Positions 31,661 through 44,900 of a stretch of DNA of 64,000 nt are shown here, one piece after another. The position numbers and the translations under genes were made by a program. Within the stretch, counting starts at the first letter, position 1; each line of letters begins with the position of its first letter. Under the pieces are notes generated by a model. The model did no database searches. It saw only the letters and a program-made list of their open reading frames with translations, and had not been told where the DNA came from. This DNA comes from Branchipolynoe longqiensis (taxonomy: Eukaryota; Annelida; Polychaeta; Phyllodocida; Polynoidae), in contig CM059190.1 in assembly GCA_030323885.1 (NCBI GenBank), forward strand, positions 85,738,709 through 85,802,708, read 5' to 3'.

Positions 31661-33712
31661 CGCTTTGGTGACGAGCGAGAAGTTGATTTTTCTAAAGCAT
31701 ATTTACTCAATATTTTGAACACTTCAGCCAACACTGTCAGTACAAACATGCGTCATCGTCCCTTTATTACAGAAGAATTCACATCCGCATAGATGAGAAT
31801 GGCCTGACCAAAAAAAACCAAATAAAATCATGACAATATTTTGAATTGAATTGGTGGTTTGTACAAAACCTGGAATGGTCGCAATTTTGACCATATCCAG
31901 AATAAATCCTGCAGATCAAAAATCCGGAATTCCAGAAGATTCTCATCTATATGCATTCGGTTATCTTGTCCTCTTCCCTTTGAAAAGCTCCATTTTCGGT
32001 AGTCTAAAATTTTTTTAATGTAATTTTGATTTGTATTTATTTATTTATTTGGAGGGGTGGATGCTTTGTTTGTGTGTGGTGCAGAGTTATATTGTATGGC
32101 CAAGAGAACAGGTTTTCTTGCCATTGAATCACCGACATTTACTCAGGGTTTACAAATTATATATTTCATTATGGTGCTTTTTTTTAAAATTTGGTATTCG
32201 TGACCATACTTCTCATTATGTATGCCCTCTTTGGACATAAAGGCATTGAGAAAAAAACTCCCCTAAAACGAAACGGTGTGGAGTTCTTTGTAAGTGAGAG
32301 GTTGATAAGACGCCCCTGAGACTTATCACCTCCACGATGCGCCTGCGCACACTGGTCACCGGAAGGGGATGGGTTATTGGCGCTTATCGGCGTATCGATG
32401 TCTGGTCTGCACAACGCCAGCAGACAACCTCCTACCCCTGACCTCCTTAATGATAACTCATCCTCAGTCACCAAGTAAAGTAAACATTTGTACCCGGTTC
32501 TGTTCCTGAACGCCTCTTGGAACGCAGCCGGTAACAGGCAACAGGCAACACGGCAACAGACGCAAGCTTTACATGTAGGTAGGTCTGCAGACGACATCAG
32601 TCATCCAGGTCAACTTCAAAGTGCTCAAAGTTGCTGGGACAGAACATTAGTGCTCAGCACTGTTCAGTTGCTCAGCACTGCTCAGAACTGCTCAGAGTTG
32701 CTCAGTACTGCTCAGAGTTATTCGGAGTTACCTAGTACTGCCAATACTTGCTCAGAGGTGACCACTAGTGCCAGAGTTTCCACAAGTACGACAAAGTTGC
32801 TCTGCCCAATACTGCTCAGAGCAGTTCGAATTGCCGGGAGTTGCTCGGTGCTGGGTCAGGGCATAACCAGCCTGCACTGGGAGCACTTAATTAGGGAAGG
32901 TGTCAGCTCATCAATACCCCGCCCACAAGAAGCCGATAGCGCTTCACCCCATGCACCCTGTAAGGCTGCGCCCATGCTGCGGGCCACACACACTTAGCAC
33001 CTCATCCCGCCTGGCGGAGAATGGATCAGGTCCACACTGAGGGACCTGCTTCTACTTCCGCAGTAGCCAGGCTGGTTCAAACTGACTGATGCGCCATCAG
33101 CACGCATAATCCTAGCGAAGCTCAGGCAATTTCTGAGCTTACCCGCACACAATTATCTTCAGATCTGATTTCAGATGACATGTTGTGTAGTCGGGCTATA
33201 GTTAGAAACCCCCAAGACATTTAGTGTATGCGGGCTACATATAGATAACTTGGACGATATTAAATGACCTCTGATGCCATCTAGTGACAAGAGATTCCTT
33301 TGCGTGGATGTTCCTAGCAACATCTAAGGTCATATCAGAATGGGGCTTTGCGTGGCTGCGAGATAGCTTACGGTTGCAGATGATAATGCTATAAAATGTC
33401 AGATGTCAGGCAGGAAGCGAAAACAAGTCATCATTTCCTGGTTTGCCTAGTTATCCTGAGTTTACATGACTTTGAAATTTCCGGAATCGACACCTCCACC
33501 CTCTCACCTTACCAGAGAGACACTGTTTCCAATTGAATTCCACTGACAATCAGTTGCATGACCTAGCGTCTATAATCAGGAGGCGGCCCCTAGCGGCGAT
33601 ACCGCACACCACACCAGCACGGGCATGTGCACAGTACATCACATGTATGGACATCTCACACACATTCTGTCTGTCATTCAAACCACTACTGGTACTAGTG
33701 GTAGCCTTTAGC
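31661..33712. other. Unassigned region
   Basis: Contains a field of irregular GCTCAGnACT repeats at 32620-32850 (a 169-codon frame there is Ser/Gln/Thr-rich because of them). There is a CTCF-like GCCATCTAGTGACA at 33275-33288 and an inverted SINE A tail at 33310-33345. No exon recognised. Confidence 0.4.
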
Positions 33713-34358
33713 TTGAAAAGCTGCATTCTCCGATGAGGGCATCAGATTCTCTAAACTAAAACAGTAAATTCAATCCTAGTCCTACATATATCCAAAATAG
33801 ATACTGGTGCATCCAGTAAACATGTACTGCCGTTTGATACTCCTGTACTACTCGGCTACGCTCTAAAATGGATAAACAAAGCATATGCTCAGCATTTTGG
33901 TGGGCATGCCAAAATTCATTTTACATGTTGTTTTCACTTAAAATATCTCCAAAGTTAAACCGTCAAAATAAAAAAGTAAAATTTAAAGACATACTTGAAA
34001 GTGAAGTAGATAACAACAATGAACCTAATGCCTGGTACACACCTACCGTATACGATTTGCGCACTAAAACTCGTGACTCGACCCGACCTGCTTAAAACTG
34101 AAAATGGGCTGATTCATTTTTCGAATCGCGAATCGCAATCGGCCCGTTTAAGCCCTAAAACTGAGTTTTTAGTTGCGAATCGCAATCGCTAGGTGTGCGC
34201 CGGGAGCGCACACCTAGCGATTTTTGTGTGCGAAACGGGCAGTTTTAGATCATATACGGTAGGTGGGTGCGCACAAACGGTAGGTGTGTACTAGGGATTA
34301 AGTATCAATCTAAAAATAATTTGACAAAAACTCAAAACCATCGGATTATACATCTTTA
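33713..34358. mobile_element. TTAA-type element interrupted by a nested palindromic element
   Basis: Left end AAAGCTGCATTCTCCGATG and right end CCATCGGATTATACATCTT are diverged versions of the complete copies. The interior at 34031-34296 belongs to another element. Confidence 0.7.
34031..34296. mobile_element. Nested palindromic element with CGATTnGCG motifs
   Basis: Left CCTGGTACACACCTACCG, right CGGTAGGTGTGTACTAGGG, imperfect inverse. The interior holds repeated TCGCGAATCGCAATCG and a near-perfect hairpin (TCGCTAGGTGTGCGC / GCGCACACCTAGCGA at 34187-34220). Confidence 0.7.
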
Positions 34359-34439
34359 GGCAACAGGCAGTTGTAACAGTGAACGCACCGGTATCACTAT
34401 CAACATGCACACCGCACTTGGCGGACAGTTGTTCTGGAA

Positions 34440-34762
34440 ACGCGCTGTAGGGGTCGCCACCAGGCCCCTGAGTTTAGCTGACACTATCGAACACATCCTA
34501 CGCACCCACGGCGACCACTCAGCAACTGGTCGATCGGTCGGCGACCACTCGGCAACCAGTCGCCGACCGTTCGGCAACCTCAGGGTGACCATTTTGGTCG
34601 CAAGGAGGTTGCAGGTGCTGACCCAAAAACCTCCTGAAATGGTCGCAAGGAGGTTGCCAACCACTTTCACCGCTTGCGACTGGTCACCAGTCAGTGACAC
34701 CAGTTGGCCTTTTGGTCGCAAAGTGGTTGCAAAGTGGTCGCAAACCATAATATGAATGGGGC
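34440..34762. mobile_element. Iterated GCGACCACT/GGTCGC element, left end lost
   Basis: Right end CATAATATGAATGGGGC then TTAA. The interior is made of GGTCGCAAGGAGGTTGC, GGCGACCACTCGGCAACC and relatives. The element at 48197-48464 uses the same motifs and an ending in GCCCCA. Confidence 0.6.
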
Positions 34763-35773
34763 TTAAGCCTCCTCGTTAGGTTCATGCACAATCACAGAAG
34801 AAAGCCCTTCGCTAGCTACGCTTCTTCGATAAGTACACCGCAAATACCCAAAACACAGGCCTCCCTTTGAATGTGTATGTCAGACACGCACATTTCATTC
34901 TGTATGTGACACAGTAACTTGCACTCATGTCAGTCGTTCACACTTATTGATGCGCATGACAGTCACACACATATCACTCGCGCGCATGTCACTTTCATCT
35001 CTCAAAGAACTCATAAAGAGTTACTGAACCTTTTTGTCACACATTTCTCAGGAGTTGTTGCAAATTAATTCAGATCTGTGGAGGTGAACTTTTTTTAAAG
35101 AAAGAAAAAAAAAAGGATCCTATATATATGGGCTTCCCCATGTAACATGGAAACCAAATATGTGGTACAGTTTCTGAGAACGATTCCTATTCCGCTACAC
35201 AAACCGAGACATAATACACCACACCAGCTTTAATCCATGTTGTGCACGGGTTAAAGCTAGGCTCCGCATCAATCAACCAATATTGTGAACTGTCATTATA
35301 TATGTATATTTACGGTCTCTGACTATATTCAGAGACCGTGTATATACCTACGTTCTCTGCTATATTCCAGAGCTGTGCATGGTCCCATTTCGACATAGTG
35401 CCGCCATCTGGTGGAATCCATCTGAACCATTATGCAGCAAACCATATCAGTGGCGCTATCTAATGGCGGAGTTAACAGCACTGGGAGTTAGATGACTCAA
35501 AATCAATGCCACTCTGGTCGAAGTAACCAAAGTTAGTAAAAACACCATCAAAATTAATATGAAATATGTCCGGTAACCACACAAAAAAAACATGCAATTA
35601 ACAACCCATACATGGCAAAGTGGCATTGGAGTATGATGATGAGCGTTGGCAGCGCCTGTTAACAGAGGAGTAGTGATCAGAACGACCCTAAAACATCACC
35701 ACCGTTTGGTATTATATATATAATAAAGCCTGTACAGAGGCCGGCGTGGCGCCAACTTGGGACTGCTACGTAC
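34763..35773. other. Unassigned sequence downstream of the last recognised exon
   Basis: Repeated CACTCATGTCAnnCnCACAC-like phrases at 34870-34990. A perfect 11-bp hairpin lies at 35312-35339, and CTCF-like GCCATCTGGTGG at 35403-35414. This should be intron of the large gene if the gene continues left. Confidence 0.4.
35312..35339. repeat. Perfect hairpin, 11-bp stem
   Basis: ACGGTCTCTGA, loop CTATAT, TCAGAGACCGT. Confidence 0.85.
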
Positions 35774-35921
35774 CTTGAGTGCCGAGTGGCTGGCCGTACT
35801 GGTCCAGGAGCTCGGGGGGTGGGGGCGGCAGGTCGTCCTCGCGTCGCCCGCCCGGCTTCGGGGCTGTCGGCGGCGGCGCCTTCTTCCCAGACAGGGTCAC
35901 GGACTCCATGCGTGACGTCAT
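35774..35921 (-). CDS. Proline-rich exon, zyxin/LPP-like Ena/VASP-binding region
   Basis: Enters phase 0 after CTGCTCGACAG and leaves phase 1 at CTCAAG/GTACGTAGC, a strong donor. 49 codons: MTSRMESVTLSGKKAPPPTA, PKPGGRREDDLPPPPPELLD, QYGQPLGTQ. KKAPPPTAPKP followed by an acidic LPPPPPELL parallels the KK-APKP and acidic FPPPP-type segments near the N-termini of zyxin and LPP, which bind EVH1 domains of Ena/VASP at adhesion sites. That parallel is from memory of the family. The rest of such a protein, including the LIM domains, is not seen. The frame stays open upstream of the acceptor to a Met at 35978, so the exon could also be read as a first exon. CpG-rich relative to its flanks. Palladin-like or other proline-rich scaffolds remain possible. 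Confidence 0.75.
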
Positions 35922-38900
35922 CTGTCGAGCAGAACGGCAGTCGCGTTTAGAGCGCGACTTCAAGTCTTGTGTACACACTCACAGAAAATGTTGCTGGTTG
36001 GGTTATTTTCAATGAAAAAAATATATATATATAATTTTAAAATATATATATGATTTATAAGTATTATGTGAGTATAAAGGCGCGGAAGTTAATTCCATTA
36101 TTATTATTATATATACTTAGTTGCTACTCTGTGCATCCTGACCACCATGATCCGACCAGTGGCGCCGCCACCAGCCTTCCTCGTCCCTAATGGACACGCG
36201 CATATGTTCATATATAAAATTGATCAATGGAAACACATTAAGAGAACAAGTTAAAAATAGATTTATAGACCCCTTCGACACGACTTGGTGATATTTGAAT
36301 AAATGTTACAGTGAACGCGCATATGCTACATTGTCATTAAAGCACCTGAAAGAGACAATACACCAACCACCGCAGTACAACCCAGAACCCAGCACAGCTT
36401 AACATCAACTTTAAGTACTTCCGGTTTGAAAAATGGCGCCAGTCGCCATAGCAACGACGATGTTTTAAATCACCAATTATTGTCTTGAGTTAAGAGAAGA
36501 GAGGAACAACAGGGCGGTCTTGGTTGATTGGCAACTGGTGTAATATGGTCAATTAGAGACTTCTGTGTACTCCCAATATAAGACTAGAGCATACGCTTTG
36601 ATTCATAAGCCCAACAAAAAAACACTTGCTTCTCAGGCACACTTCATCAGAATTTGTGGGGGGCAATGTTGTTTTTTTTGCTTAATAAATTGGTCAAAGA
36701 AATTTGGATTTGTGCTAATTTTAACTGTATTTTTTATTTGTTGAGAAAATGGTTGTAATTAACTTCAAAACCGCACTGGGACAAAGAATTTAAACAAACA
36801 ACAGAAATAAACCTGCCAGAGCGGCTGATGTGGCAGACTTAAAATAATAATTAAGCAAACTTTTTCTTCACAATTACTACTATAAAACCGGCGAGGCAGT
36901 GATTCAAAATTTACATGGCGATGGCTGCGAAAGAGTGCTTTTTTATTGGCCTAAATTCGGAAGTTTATGCATCCAATCAATCGTAACATGGACAACAAGT
37001 GTCCAGTCATATGACTGGATAGCTTAACCGATATTGTTGTTTAAACATTTTTTAATATTTTAAAGCACACCAGTTCCCACACATGAATCAATGCTCCACA
37101 TCTAGCCTTAACTACTTTGAATAAATCCGGGGAAAAAAGGAAAGTTTATTTTATTTAATGACGCCTCTAGAGCACATTGATTGTTATCATTGGCTATTTG
37201 ACGTCAAACATATGGTCATTCTGACATATTTCTTTGGAGGAAACCTGCTACTGCCATATAGGCTATTCTTTTTGATAAGCAGCAAGGGGTCTTTTATATG
37301 CACTTTCCCACATACAGGACAGCACATACCACAGCCTTTGATGAACCAGTTGTGGACCACTGATTGGAACGGAAAATAGCCCAAACTGCAAATGTGTCCA
37401 CTGAGCAGGATCGATCGGATGACCGACACATTCACAGATGGACACTCTACCGCCTGAGCTACGTCCCGCTCCTCTAATAAATCCGGATCTCACTGAAGAT
37501 TCAGTCTTTGATCGGCCATGTCACAACATTGCCAACCCATCATCGCGCCACAGTTGTCCAGGTGCGACGGGCATGAGTTTGCTCAGTCGACAGTGTAAGG
37601 CGGGCTTAACTCAGGTCTACATCTACGGACTAGCGGCTAGAGTGTATAGCTATGACGTGATAGACTTACATCATCCTGGTTCTTGCCATAAGGACTGTTT
37701 TCGTAGTTCTGGAGGAGAATGAAGCATGCCATCGGTCAACTTTCAGTTACGTCACAACCAACTCGTCATGCAGTTAGTCGTCATGGCAACAGTGTACATG
37801 GAAGGCCTACGTCGAACACAGGGTTTACACCAAATCATTACAAGCCATCCGGGTTTCTTTTCTTTTTTCCTTTTTCTTTTCTCCTTTTTCTTTTTTTTCT
37901 TTTGTTAAAGCTTAGAACAACAATCGGCTTATTCTACAACTTGGTGTAAACTATATAGACAAATAAATAGTATGGCTGCACTTTTGAACGATAACAATAA
38001 CAACAACAACAACAACAACAAACAAAAATAGGAATGGAATGTAAAAACAATGGGCGGTTTAAGGTAATACAAGTAAATGGCCATATAAATAAATATGTAG
38101 CTCTCCCGGTGAAATGCTGTTCTTTTCCTTCCTTCTTTAAAAAAATGTTGTTTTACAAAGTTGAGATAAATTATGGTTGTCTTTATTTTTTTCCTTTGCC
38201 ACCTGGGGAATCTTTCGTGGCATGCCTCATAACATTACCAGTGCACATCCAGGGAATCGAGAGGCCAGGATCCTGCAACCGGAAGTGATCGGCAGACAGC
38301 AATGCACCCTGGGGGCTGGACGGTGTGTGGATGTGGTTGTGAGTGAGGTTGCAGTGCATTGTCCTTGGGTCTAGATCTGAGTTATATTTAGACACATGTT
38401 GGACATTTTTACTACACACACACCCCAACTCCTCCCTCAACCCACCCACACCCATACGCCCACCGACCCCACACACTCCGGATAGCACCAGGTGGCACAT
38501 CACAAAATAACACTTTCCCATGTTTCTGTCCGCACTACACCCTGTTGGTAATGCACGGGACCAGACAGACCAATTCACGCAAAAAGAGTGCAGTTTTTGT
38601 GTGTTTTTATTCACATTATTTTTTATTTTTTATCTCCTCTTCTCAACACCGCTGGAACGGCACTCAAAATGGCCCCCGACCTCCCTGTCGTCCCCAATAT
38701 AAAGGTCAGTCAATACCGCTGTGGGTTGATAAATAGCGGCTCTGCCACTTGGGACGTTGAATTCTGCTGCCAGACATAGCCAGTCACAATGTGTGTGTTT
38801 CGCAGTTCCGCTGGTACATCAGGAGGGACTGAAGCTGCGACCCAGCACACCGGGTTACACAGCGGGGGCGTAATCGATTAATGAACTCGGGCCACCCGAG

Positions 38901-41900
38901 CCAATTTTTGGCGCATGTACACATCCTACAGACTCGGGTCGAATAATCTAATACGAATACGCTTCTCCACGCTCGGGGTGGACAAAATGGTGGCTTAATC
39001 CAAAACTTTTTTCTTTTTTTTAAATAACCGATATAACTACAGCAAAATAGGATTTAAAGTATTTTATGATTGCATAGTTTAGTTATATTTCCATTTCATT
39101 AACCTGTGTTATTACCAACAAAAAACATTTAGGACTGACTGATACTGGTAGCTATTATGATGCAGGACGGTACCAGCACAAACGTGACGTCATCGTTCCT
39201 AGCAAACCCCAGCCAAGAGGTGGGTTACTGGGGTCGGGTCGTTTTGCACACAGTACATGTTTTTGTCAACTCCACTCGCGGTGTTCGATTTGAAATTCTA
39301 GCAACTCGGGTGACCCCAATCTCCAGGGTCGTGTTAATCGATTATGCCCCGGAAGTTTGGGTTGGTGCCTCTCTCCTACCCCAAAACCGTCACTACAGAC
39401 CTAACACTTTAAACTCACTTTGCACTCTCAGCCCTATCCTTCGGGATTGACCCTATCCATTTAACTCATTTTGCACCTATAACCACAAGCTTCCTGATGA
39501 CTAAACTTAGTAGGGTTTTTGTTATGCATTTGTTGTTAATGTAAATTGCAGTGAATTTGTCGTTGGAAATATTACATTAAAGATTTTTTTTTTTTTTTTA
39601 AAGAATCCATCGACAACCACTTCGTGTCTGTGTGCTTACCCCCTCCCCTGCCGTGTAGACTGAAGCTGCGACCCGGCGTGCCAGGTCGCAGCTTCAGTCC
39701 TTCTCGGGAGACTAGCAGGATCAGCGGTACTCGGAACACACTTATTGGGAGGGAAGCGGGGGGAGGAGGCTATATATAGTCACGTGATGACGTCATTGTG
39801 TCGTCACTTGGAGAGGGGAGGGGGGAGGGGGGAGGTCACGTGTCGTTGGGTGTAATGTGTACCTAGGGCGGCGCGTCACGGTCCACTGAGCCGTACCATT
39901 AATGGGGGATCGCTGTGGTGGTGGTTATAGTGGTGTGTGGTGGTGGTGGTGGTGGTTGTGGTAGTAGTGGTGGTGGTGGTTATGGTCATGGTGTTGGTGG
40001 TGGTGGTGGTGAGAGTGGTGGTGGTGGTGGTGGTAAGAGTTGGTTGTTGGAGTTTTACGTCCTGGCAACATCTAAGGTAATATCAAGACGGGTAGACGTG
40101 TGACAGTGTGCACTCATGGTGACTTTATAGTGCTGCCCCACTGGGAGGCCAGGCTACCAGCACCATGACCTGATATCCCATTCAGTCACATTATCCTGAC
40201 ACTAAGCCAACAAGTCCTTGCCCTATCCTAGTAATGCCGAACACCTGGCTAGGAAGCGATAAGTATCAATTTTTAAGTCCTTGGTTTGACTCAAACAGGG
40301 TTCATACTCGTGGGTTCGAATCACTCAATCTATCAAAACGGGAGACGGACGCTCAACTCGTTCGGCCATCCCATCTGGTCTACATCTACGGACTAGGGTG
40401 GCTGGGGTCTATGGACGATACTCTCAACACTAGCGTTCATTGCAGACACCCACTATGTCGACCACCCTTTCCATAACTATCTCCGCCAAAGTCAATTTGT
40501 TGTATTAACTGTTACAATACTCGCACACATTTCGTCTTCCGGGATTTAACAAAAAAGAAAAAAGTGCTTTTAGTTTTACTCAAGAATTTAAAAGATGATA
40601 CACCAGTGCCAGATTGCATATTAAATTCGTGGTTATTTGTTGGTGGTGTAGGCGTGTGTGTCTCTTCGCAACATCATCACCAGCGCCACAATAACATTAA
40701 CAACAAATCTCAACAAAAACTCACCGCCCCAGGGACCAAGGGCAGTAAAACAGTCACAACGTTACAGGTCCCCAATTATCTCACGCGAACACCGCGAACA
40801 CCCTGCAACTGTCCTTTCCTTCCCTCCACAACTAAACACTAACATAAATTTCGGACCATTGATAATATGTCTTCTACATCCATCCAACACACCTGCCCCC
40901 CCCCCCCCGAGCCCCATATGGGACCATTTCGATGCAACTAGGCTTTTAGAAATCGGAATTGATTCAGAACTCCAAGGAAGCCCCCCCCCCCCCCCCAATC
41001 CCCGCGTGTTATTACGGGTAAAGCAACGGTTGCCTGGAGACGGGCAGATGCTATACACGTCATGTCTATTTATAGCATCGGTTGCCAATGAATGATGAAT
41101 AGTTGTCCCTGAGACCTTGTACCTTCCCCCGCCCTCCCCCCTTACCCCCCCCCCCTTGCCTCGCCCGCTTCCCCCGCCCATCTCTCTCCCGCCCCCCCCC
41201 CCCCCAGCTTCCAGCCCATCTAGACGCACACAAGTATTCAAACTGCTGTCCAGTCCAAGTATTGGGTGTCTGACATTTATCAAACATACACAACTGGGCG
41301 TTACATTAAACACAACCCCCACCACCACCAATGAGAATCACCTCACACACAAAAGGAAAAAGAAAAAAGAAATAAGAACAAAAACACGGAAATATTACTG
41401 CTGGCAAATTTAGCGACTGGGTTAATTTGTGTGTGAATGCCACACAAATGCTGATCCTAATGGCATATTAGTGTTCCCGGACCATACAAACAGAAGTATG
41501 AGCTTATTAGAAAAATGATTTGATAGAGTAATCCCTGCATTTTGCTATCATACCTCCTTTCCCTGATGCCAAAGGCTAATTAACATAAATTAGCATAATT
41601 AGACCCCTTCCACCAAATCTACAGATGTCGATTTTTAATATGTTGTTTGTGGGGTGTTTCTAAAATGAATCCCGTTGAGAAACTTTCTATTGCAATTCGT
41701 TTTGGATCAGGGCCGAAAATCAGCTAGATTGACTGGACTACCTCCCGGTTTAGTGAATACAGACAGAATCCTTGCTATTACCCGCATTAAATATTACACA
41801 AAACTGACTCGTTGTTGTTATAGCGGAAGAAGAAGAAAAGGTGAATTTCCGCAACAGAACTTCATGGTAATTATTGGGAGAAGCAAAACTGCTTGCTAAT

Positions 41901-44900
41901 GCACCACCTTGCGCCCCGATACCTCGCCCACCCACGCCACCTAGTGGCCGTTAGATGTAATTAGGCTGTGGATTATGTGATGAGGGGAGTTTCATTATCC
42001 CGGTGTCAGTAACGAGCACACCAGACGCCCGCTCAACTGTATGTCAACAATGGGCACACTCAACTGTTTGCCACCAATGGGCACACTCAACTGTCTGCCA
42101 CCAATGGGCACACTCAACTGTCTGTCAACAATTGGCACACTCAACTGTCTGCCACCAATGGGCACACTCAACTGTATGCCACCAATGGGCACACTCAACT
42201 GTATACCACCAATGGGCACACTCAACTGTATGCCACCAATGGGCACACTCAACTGTCTGCCACCAATGGGCACACTCAACTGTATGCCACCAATGGGCAC
42301 ACTCAACTGTCTGCCACCAATGGGCACACTCAGCTGTCTGCCACCAATGGGCACACTCAACTGTCTGCCACCAATGGGCACACTCAACTGTCTGCCACCA
42401 ATGGGCACACTCAACTGTCTGCCACCAATGGGCACACTCAACTGTCTGCCACCAATGGGCACACTCAACTGTCTGCCACCAATGGGCACACTCAACTGTA
42501 TACCACCAATGGGCACACTCAACTGTCTGCCACCAATGGGCACACTCAGCTGTCTGCCACCAATGGGCACACTCAACTGTCTGTCAACAATGGGCACACT
42601 CAACTGTCTGCCACCAATGGTCACACTCAACTGTCTGCCACCAATGGGCACACTCAACTGTCTGCCACCAATGGGCACACTCAACTGTCTGTCAACAATG
42701 GGCACACACAACTGTCTGCCACCAATGGTCACACTCAACTGTCTGCCACCAATGGGCACACTCATGTCTGCACCAATGGGACATCACTGTCTGGCACTAC
42801 TGTCTGCCACCAATGGGCACACTCAACTGTCTGCCACCAATGGGCACACTCAACTGTCTGTCAACAATGGGCACACACAACTGTCTGCCACCAATGGTCA
42901 CACTCAACTGTCTGCCACCAATGGTCACACTCAACTGTCTGCCACCAATGGGCACACTCAACTGTCTGCCACCAATGGGCACACTCAACTGTCTGTCACC
43001 AATGGGCACACTCAACTGTATACCACCAATGGGCACACTCAACTGTCTGCCACCAATGGGCACACTCACCTGTCTGCCACCAATAGCCACACTCAACTGT
43101 CTGCCACCAATGGCCACACTCAACTGTCTGCCACCAATAGCCACACTCAACTGTCTGCCACCAATGGCCACACTCAACTGTCTGCCACCAATGGCCACAC
43201 TCAACTGTCTGCCACCAATGGCCACACTCAACTGGCTGCCACCAATGGCCACACTCAACTGTCTGCCAGTCATGGCCACACTCAACTGTTTCTGCCACCA
43301 ATGGGCACACTCAACTGTCTGCCAGTCATGGCCCCACTCAACTGTCTGCCACCAATGGCACACTCAAACACCCACCCGAATTGGACACACCCAAATGCAC
43401 CCCAGTGCCCAACACACTCAATACACTGAGGTAGCATCAGTATTAAATTCAAATTTCACAATTAAACATATGCGTTCATTATATCCAACTCCGTCAGCAC
43501 TGCTCAAGTTCTTAACAGATATATTGATAGCTATGTTAAAATCACAATCATGCACCACTGGGACTGTGCAAGGTTCAATATTTTAGAAGCATCAATGGCC
43601 ACACAAATGATCCTTTACATAGGCAATTAAGGAAAATGACTACCCATTATAATACATGTATATAGATTACAGGTGGAGTAGAAAAATTATTGAAAATAGT
43701 TAAACAAAGTGACAACATTAACAGGAAATAATACATCTGTCCACGCCGGATTAGTTTGGTAAATGCTTTGTGGTTTTGACAGGTCATTGGACAAACAAAA
43801 GATTATACAGTGTACATTTATCCATGCTTGATTAGTCATTAATTCTTTTTACAGGTTATTGGGAAAACAAAATATTACACAGTGTACATCTGTCCATGCT
43901 TGATTAGTTAATGGTGTTTTGGGTGAGATTTATTTTGTACATGTCATTGGACAAACAAACCATTATACAGTGTACAGTTGAGTCGCAAAACAATCAATCT
44001 ATATTGAGCTCCATAGAGTATCAATCGGTCAAAATCTTAATACGCGCATACATTCAAGACCATGGCAATAGTTAAGTCAAGCGCAAGAATTAAATTAACC
44101 AGGTCAAGCCAAAATGCTCAGAAGCATGGTTGATTAAAGCGGAGGGTTGCAGGTTTCATGCACATTTCAGGTAGGAGAGGCAGGCAGGCCTGGAAGCTGA
44201 AAGTACAAAGCCCTCCTGGTTATTAGAATGTTGTGGTACAGATGCGTCGTTAGTGGTTAAACAAACACGGTTAGTGGTTAAACAAACACGGCAGCTGCCC
44301 ATGTACATTTCACTGAGTTAATTTAAGAAATAATCAGGAAGTCTTAGATCGCCTACACTGTCTAACTGGCCACGGGAAAGGACAATGGGGACCAACCAAA
44401 CTGCTTTTTGTCTCTCTTTCTCCAGTTACTAAAACAGCTATAACATTGGAATTGGTGAATTAAAGTGGCAGTGGTATGCAGGTATTGCAATACCTCAGGG
44501 AGTTTGACGCCTCTGCCCTGCAGAGTTGTAAATCACTGCCTTGTGGTACAGGTTCTTGACAGAACCGAAGGCTAAGGGAGCAAACCCTAAACAGGAAACC
44601 ATGTCACTGTAGCAGCATTAAGGGCGGTTGATGTATGGGACTCCCAACATCTCCCGACCAGCCACTGCAGGGACAAATAGGTTTGCGCCTCTCTGGACAT
44701 GTTCTTGCCGGTGTGAAACCTCTATTTGCTCCGCGAGAGAGTGCCGCTAGTAACTTGCAAAAGCCAGCAGCACTTCAATACTTTTGCAGGCAGCTTTCAT
44801 GAAATGTACAACTGCACAGAGTGGCAGTCAAATAATGAAAGCAGTCTTTGTCACATCACAACCGACAGCATGATGATGATGATGTATCTAAGGTAACATA

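Noticed and set aside
42010..43395. CRISPR array
   Set aside because: No unique spacers between repeats, and the context is eukaryotic.
42003..43586. 527- and 462-codon repeat frames
   Set aside because: The unit is nine codons long without stops, so open frames are automatic; no translation signals.
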